Of a DNA stretch of 37,915 bases, positions 33,887 to 37,915 are shown piece after piece. Every line of letters starts with the position of its first letter. Position 1 is the stretch's first letter. The notes beneath the pieces were generated by a model, which was not told the origin of the DNA, made no database searches, and saw only the letters and a list, made by a program, of their open reading frames with translations. Source of the DNA: an uncultured Akkermansia sp. (GTDB taxonomy: Bacteria > Verrucomicrobiota > Verrucomicrobiia > Verrucomicrobiales > Akkermansiaceae); NCBI GenBank assembly GCA_947629715.1, contig CANRET010000014.1:1-37915 (forward strand). Direction: 5' to 3'. Made by a program: the position numbers and the translations under genes.

Positions 33887-36025
33887 GTGCTCGACAACGA
33901 AAAACTATCATTACCGACAGCCATGGAACAAGAAAACAACAGTGCAGAAGAGGCGTTGACTGCATTATACGGCAGCGACACCTTCGGGATCAAGACGATG
34001 GAGAAGTACCTCTCCAAGAGCGCTTTCAAGAAAATGCTCGCCACCGTGCAGAGGGGCGGAAAGCTGGACATGAGCATTGCAGATGAGGTGGCTCAGGCGA
34101 TGAAGGTATGGGCTCTTTCCAAGGGTGCGACGCACTACACGCACTGGTTTCAGCCGCTGTCGGATGCCACGGCGGAGAAGCATGATTCTTTCGTAGAGCC
34201 GGACGGAAAGGGTGGTATGATTTGCGAGTTTACTGGCAAAAATCTGATTCAGGCGGAACCGGACGCTTCGTCCTTCCCGTCCGGCGGCATACGTGCGACC
34301 TTTGAGGCTCGTGGCTATACGGCGTGGGATCCAACTTCTCCCGCGTTTATCAAACGCACGGAACACACCGCGACGCTGTGCATACCCACGGCATTCTGCT
34401 CGTACACGGGCGAGGCTCTGGACAAGAAGACGCCGTTGCTTCGCTCTATGGTCGCCGTATCGAAGCACGCCACACGTGTGTTGCGCTGTTTCGGCATCGA
34501 TCCAAGCTGCGTCGAGAGCAGTTTGGGTGCAGAGCAGGAATATTTTCTCGTTGACCGCAACCTGTATTTACAGAGACCTGATTTGATTGAGACCGGGCGC
34601 ACTCTCTTTGGATGTCTGCCGCCCAAGCACCAGCAGATGGAAGATCACTATTTTGGTTCCATCAAGGAACGCGTCCTGGAATTCATGAACTCCGTGGACC
34701 AATCCCTCTGGGCGCTCGGGGTGCCGGCTAAGACGCGTCACAACGAGGTGGCTCCGGCGCAGTTTGAGATCGCTCCGCTCTACGAGGCGAGCAACGTGGC
34801 CGTGGATCATAACGTGATGATTATGGACATCCTGCAGAGACAGGCGCTCAAGTTCAACCTTGTCTGTTTGCTGCACGAGAAACCGTATGCCAGTGTTAAC
34901 GGCTCGGGCAAACACAACAACTGGTCGCTCGGTACCCCGGAGTTGGGTTCGCTCTTTTCTCCGGGCAAAACGCCGCACAGTAATCTTCTCTTTCTCACTT
35001 TCCTTGCTTGTGTGATTCAGGCGGTCGATAAACATGCGGATCTGCTGCGAGCTTCCATCTCTAAGGCGGGCAATGATCATCGACTCGGAGCCAACGAGGC
35101 GCCGCCTGCTATCATCTCCATCTTCCTCGGTGATCAGCTGACGGATATCATTGAGCAGATCAAAGCCGGTGGCGCCAAGAGTTCTACTGCCAGGACCACC
35201 ATGGAACTCGGCGTGGATGTGCTGCCCACGTTGCCGAAGGACACGACTGACCGCAACCGCACATCGCCCTTTGCATTTACCGGAAACAAGTTCGAGTTCC
35301 GTGCCGTCGGTTCTTCCCAAACCTGCGCCTGGCCCATGGCCGTGCTCAATACCATCGTCGCAGAGGCGTTGGATGAGGTTGCTACCAAGCTTGAGCCTGC
35401 GGTCGGGAAAAAGAACTTCAACTCCGTGGTCAGCTCGCTCATCAAAAAGATGATCACTGAGCACGACCGCGTCATCTTTAACGGCAACGGCTACTCCCAG
35501 GAGTGGATTGAGGAGGCGGAGCGTCGCGGGCTTCCCCATTTCAAGACAACCCCGGAAGCACTCGAGGTCCTTTCGCGTCCGGATACCATCAAGCTCATGA
35601 AGAAGTACGGCATCCTCTCCAAGGCTGAGTTGCTGGCTCGCAAGGAGGTGCAGGTGGAAAGCTACCTCAAACTCATCCATATTGAGGCCAAGACTTGCCT
35701 GAATATGCTGCAAACCATTTACTTGCCGGCTATTGCCGGTCAGATGACAGAAATCTGCGGAACCGTGGCCGCCATTAAGGCTGCCGGCATCAAAGCCGGT
35801 CTCAAGGCCGCAGAGGATAAAGCCAATGCTGTGGGCAAACTGTACGATGAATTGCCCGGCAAGGTGAAGGCTCTCCAAGCTGCCATCGATAAGGGCTGCC
35901 CCGTGTGCATGAAAGAGGCCATGGAGTCTGCCCGCGTCACCGTTGATGCCCTCGAAGCCATCGTGGACGCTGACCTTTGGCCGGTGCCCACCTATGCCCA
36001 GATGCTCAACATCCACAGCAAGTAA
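33887..36025 (+). CDS. glnN: Glutamine synthetase type III
   Basis: GSIII makes glutamine from glutamate and ammonia with ATP. The 712-residue length is typical of GSIII (about 700-730) and far above types I and II. Diagnostic stretches are THYTHWFQPL, GSIKERVLEFMN, NEVAPAQFEIAP (active-site glutamate region), VNGSGKHNNWSLG (ATP and glutamate binding), and RTSPFAFTGNKFEFRAVGSS. The C-terminal helical region unique to type III follows from about residue 560. The start is GTG at 33887, preceded by GGAG and lying about 20 bases after the predicted sigma-54 transcription start; an ATG at 33923 is possible but farther from a ribosome site. A sigma-54 promoter for a nitrogen-assimilation gene is biologically sensible. 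A strong terminator follows at 36050. Confidence 0.95.
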   Translation: MLDNEKLSLPTAMEQENNSAEEALTALYGSDTFGIKTMEKYLSKSAFKKMLATVQRGGKLDMSIADEVAQAMKVWALSKGATHYTHWFQPLSDATAEKHDSFVEPDGKGGMICEFTGKNLIQAEPDASSFPSGGIRATFEARGYTAWDPTSPAFIKRTEHTATLCIPTAFCSYTGEALDKKTPLLRSMVAVSKHATRVLRCFGIDPSCVESSLGAEQEYFLVDRNLYLQRPDLIETGRTLFGCLPPKHQQMEDHYFGSIKERVLEFMNSVDQSLWALGVPAKTRHNEVAPAQFEIAPLYEASNVAVDHNVMIMDILQRQALKFNLVCLLHEKPYASVNGSGKHNNWSLGTPELGSLFSPGKTPHSNLLFLTFLACVIQAVDKHADLLRASISKAGNDHRLGANEAPPAIISIFLGDQLTDIIEQIKAGGAKSSTARTTMELGVDVLPTLPKDTTDRNRTSPFAFTGNKFEFRAVGSSQTCAWPMAVLNTIVAEALDEVATKLEPAVGKKNFNSVVSSLIKKMITEHDRVIFNGNGYSQEWIEEAERRGLPHFKTTPEALEVLSRPDTIKLMKKYGILSKAELLARKEVQVESYLKLIHIEAKTCLNMLQTIYLPAIAGQMTEICGTVAAIKAAGIKAGLKAAEDKANAVGKLYDELPGKVKALQAAIDKGCPVCMKEAMESARVTVDALEAIVDADLWPVPTYAQMLNIHSK

Positions 36026-36049
36026 TTTGAAACGCGAGCCTTTCTCGCT

Positions 36050-36082
36050 ACCGGCAGCTCCGAGTGGGGCTGCCGGTTTTTT
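36050..36082 (+). terminator. Rho-independent terminator of glnN
   Basis: ACCGGCAGC (36050-36058) pairs perfectly with GCTGCCGGT (36069-36077), a 9-bp GC-rich stem with a 10-base loop, followed by a run of six T (36077-36082). Between this and the promoter at 36344 there are about 260 bases in which I see no gene or site. Confidence 0.92.
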
Positions 36083-36343
36083 ACTGGGTACGTGAAGGAA
36101 ACGCTGTTGTATAAGTCTCGTTCGTAAGCTTTTTGCGTCCTGTGACTGTCGCAAGGTGGGCGCTTGCTCATCTCTTTTGATAGATGCGCACACAAGTACT
36201 CGTTTTATATTCTCTAAAAATGCTTTGCAAAACCAACCCCACTTTGCTCTCTCCTTTATCCCTTCAAAATCCGGGAAGGTTCCAGAAACTGGCTTGTAGC
36301 ACAAAAAAAGATACAAAAAAAACGAAATAGATATATTTTCTTC

Positions 36344-36371
36344 TTTACATTTTTTTTAAATGCGATATATT
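36344..36371 (+). promoter_or_regulatory. Promoter of the coiled-coil gene pair
   Basis: TTTACA (36344-36349), 16 bases, TATATT (36366-36371) in a very AT-rich stretch. The predicted leader to the ATG at 36420 is about 40 bases. Confidence 0.5.
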
Positions 36372-36419
36372 CGAGCCAGCTAATCTTCAGACTAAGCACC
36401 CCTCCATATCTCAGAGCAA

Positions 36420-36761
36420 ATGGACAAGGATAAAATCATGAACGTTGCTGCATTTGTTGTGCTGTGTGCGGCAGTATACTACGGAATTCAGTACTCAGGC
36501 ATGGCAAAAACTGCCGAAGGCGGGATAGAGGTGATAAACAAAAAACTTACGCAGATTAAACAAGACAGAGATCAAATCCGCGAAAAGGAGGAAGAACTGG
36601 GGATTGACTCCCTGAAAGAACAAAAAGAGGATCTGGAAGGTCAGATTACTGCATTGAAGCAGGACTTGGGGCTTGCCGGAGAGAAGAAGGACGAGAAGGA
36701 GCAAGACGAAACTAATGAGGATGAGGAGGAGGAAGCAGAAGATCACTCTAACATCGACTGA
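36420..36761 (+). CDS. Small membrane-anchored coiled-coil protein
   Basis: A 113-residue protein of unknown function. An N-terminal membrane segment (VAAFVVLCAAVYYGIQYSG, about residues 9-27) is followed by a coiled-coil stretch (about 35-85, rich in heptad-like KKLTQIKQDRDQIREKEEEL) and a strongly acidic tail (EDEEEEAED). It is separated by 4 bases from a second gene of the same design, so the two probably form an operon and may interact through their coils. An ATG at 36438 is an alternative start. Confidence 0.6.
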   Translation: MDKDKIMNVAAFVVLCAAVYYGIQYSGMAKTAEGGIEVINKKLTQIKQDRDQIREKEEELGIDSLKEQKEDLEGQITALKQDLGLAGEKKDEKEQDETNEDEEEEAEDHSNID

Positions 36762-36765
36762 GAAA

Positions 36766-37497
36766 ATGGCAACTTTGATACGAATCGCAGCTGTGCTTGC
36801 GGCAATTTACGCGGCATTTGTTTACTTCACGACTGAAAAAAAAAGGGATCAACTGCAGATCAAACAAGAGCAATTGAAGGCAAGTCAGGCAGCCTACGAT
36901 GCTGAGAAAGCTCGATACGAGGAGGCTGTGGGAGAAGGCAATTCGCTCCGCAAAGATATTCGGCTCATGAGAAGAGAAGTGAAAGAACTCGTGAAGCAGA
37001 GGGAAGAAACGATACAGGCAAAGAAAGAAGCACGAGAGGATGAATACAGGAAGAAACAGGAACGACACCGCAAACTTCAGGCAGAAGAAGCAGAACGGGA
37101 AGCAGAAGCTGAACGTATTGTCAGGGAGACAGAAAAGGAAGCACTAGCGGCAAGGACGTTAGAGAGGGATTTAACGTACGCTAAGGAAGAATTGTCGCGT
37201 TTGCAGACTCCTCCCTATGTGGAGAATTCTAAAAAAGACCATTATGGGGTGCTTGACAGAGTGAACTCCGCGTGGACTACGTCAATGCGTAGCATGCAAC
37301 TTGCGGTGTCAAAGAAAGACAGCAAGAAAATCCGGGCAGAGGAAGAAACGTTACGTAAACTTGCCAAACGGGCCGATCGCTTTTCAGGCGGCGTTGAGTA
37401 CACCCAGCAATCGGAAGAAGTAATGCGAGTAACGCATCGTATTCTGCAATTACTCCAGAAAACAAAAGAGGACAACAAAGGGAAGATGAAACGGTGA
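36766..37497 (+). CDS. Membrane-anchored coiled-coil protein
   Basis: A 243-residue protein of unknown function. A single N-terminal membrane segment (LIRIAAVLAAIYAAFVYF, residues 3-20) precedes a long charged coiled coil (about 25-145, alternating K/E/R/Q with few hydrophobics) and a helical C-terminal domain starting near SRLQTPPYVENSKKDHYG. The open frame extends back to 36673 within the preceding gene; the ATG at 36766, 4 bases after that gene's stop, gives the membrane segment at the N-terminus as in its neighbour. The pair could be a scaffold at the inner membrane, but no family was recognised. Confidence 0.65.
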   Translation: MATLIRIAAVLAAIYAAFVYFTTEKKRDQLQIKQEQLKASQAAYDAEKARYEEAVGEGNSLRKDIRLMRREVKELVKQREETIQAKKEAREDEYRKKQERHRKLQAEEAEREAEAERIVRETEKEALAARTLERDLTYAKEELSRLQTPPYVENSKKDHYGVLDRVNSAWTTSMRSMQLAVSKKDSKKIRAEEETLRKLAKRADRFSGGVEYTQQSEEVMRVTHRILQLLQKTKEDNKGKMKR

Positions 37498-37915
37498 ATT
37501 GTGGCGGTGACTTTTCCGGCACGTTCATGCGTCTCTCAGAAGAGATGCGAAGGAGAATCCATCAGCACTAGGGACAGGAGAAACGGGGTGCGCGCAGACA
37601 AATCAAAATGACCTCAAGCGGGAGGCCAATGCGTTTGGCATGAACGCTGATCAATGGGCAGGACAGCAGCGCGTCTGTAAGCAGACACACGGTGATTTAT
37701 GTCAACGGTGAAGCAGACTTGCGCCGCGGATCCAATTCGTGGAGCGTCGGTGCAGGGGGCAGCGTGTCCTTCCGACACTCGCCATCACAGTAAGTCATCT
37801 GAATGCGAGCTTGTCCCGCTACCGACAGCTTCCAAGTGGCACATCCGTCCCAAGAAAATTTTGAGAGAGGGTAAGAGAAGATAAAAAAAGGAAGGTTGAT
37901 TTGTTTCCTCAGAAA
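37498..37915. other. Non-coding tail of the window
   Basis: No convincing gene in these 418 bases; the only frame above 60 codons (37699-37884) has no family resemblance. The stretch holds a decayed copy of the glnN 3' end (37783-37838) and, at the very edge, a 16-base sequence (37900-37915) that also occurs at 26341-26356. Confidence 0.6.
37783..37838 (+). repeat. Decayed copy of the glnN 3' end and terminator
   Basis: By eye this segment aligns with about 36004-36067, covering the last codons of glnN, the stop region and the first arm of its terminator. Shared blocks include CACAG, AAGT, GCGAGC, CGCTACCG and CAGCT in the same order, with roughly three-quarters identity and a few single-base gaps. 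The second terminator arm and T-run are not preserved, and no glutamine synthetase coding similarity was recognised upstream. Confidence 0.55.

Noticed and set aside
34568..36316. Minus-strand frame of 582 codons opposite glnN
   Set aside because: It is the antisense shadow of a strongly conserved gene and resembles no protein; glnN is certain on the plus strand.
37699..37884. Plus-strand frame of 61 codons near the window end
   Set aside because: No family resemblance, no promoter or ribosome site, and it overlaps the decayed copy of the glnN tail.

Overview
This is a stretch of bacterial chromosome dominated by housekeeping genes, with moderate-to-high GC coding DNA and AT-rich spacers. 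The gene content fits a Gram-negative member of the PVC group, most likely Verrucomicrobiota: a glutamine synthetase of type III, an outer-membrane lipoprotein-sorting-like protein, a 7TM-HD phosphohydrolase, squalene synthase and verrucomicrobial-looking versions of several core proteins. The assignment is an inference from gene content, not from a marker search.

Layout. 1-3770: nuoB, nuoC, a short RNase III-like protein and a ComEC-like protein, all on +. 3943-8124: a HAD phosphatase (-) divergent from a 1046-residue ankyrin protein that ends in a YkuD-type domain lacking its catalytic cysteine. 8268-8937: rpmB and a small protein resembling an integrase arm domain. 8989-13701: the prfA-prmC operon (-) divergent from a membrane-anchored transglutaminase-like protein. 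13834-17384: pheS-pheT (-). 17554-20018: a dynamin-like GTPase followed by a small L,D-transpeptidase-like protein (-). 20091-21480: a broken ISAs1-type transposase and decayed DNA. 21481-24809: a fused rpiB-glyA gene (-) divergent from gpmI (+). 24843-26196: a LolA-like secreted protein and a membrane TPR-like protein (-). 26248-26997: a decayed insertion sequence with two nested repeats at each end. 27028-29568: a PgpH-like HD phosphohydrolase lacking the usual extracellular domain and a BASS-family transporter. 29576-30783: a small secreted protein (-) and peptide deformylase (+). 30798-33673: the STAS protein / DUF2851 / squalene synthase operon (-). 33744-36082: type III glutamine synthetase with a canonical sigma-54 promoter, an upstream palindrome and a strong terminator. 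36344-37497: two small membrane-anchored coiled-coil proteins. 37498-37915: no gene, but a decayed copy of the glutamine synthetase 3' end.

The strongest cross-cutting signal is in the promoters. At many genes a good sigma-70-type promoter has its -10 box ending only 5-10 bases before the start codon, so the transcript should begin at or within a few bases of the start codon (leaderless or nearly so). In several cases this moves the start codon well inside the longest reading frame. No CRISPR array, tRNA or rRNA was seen.
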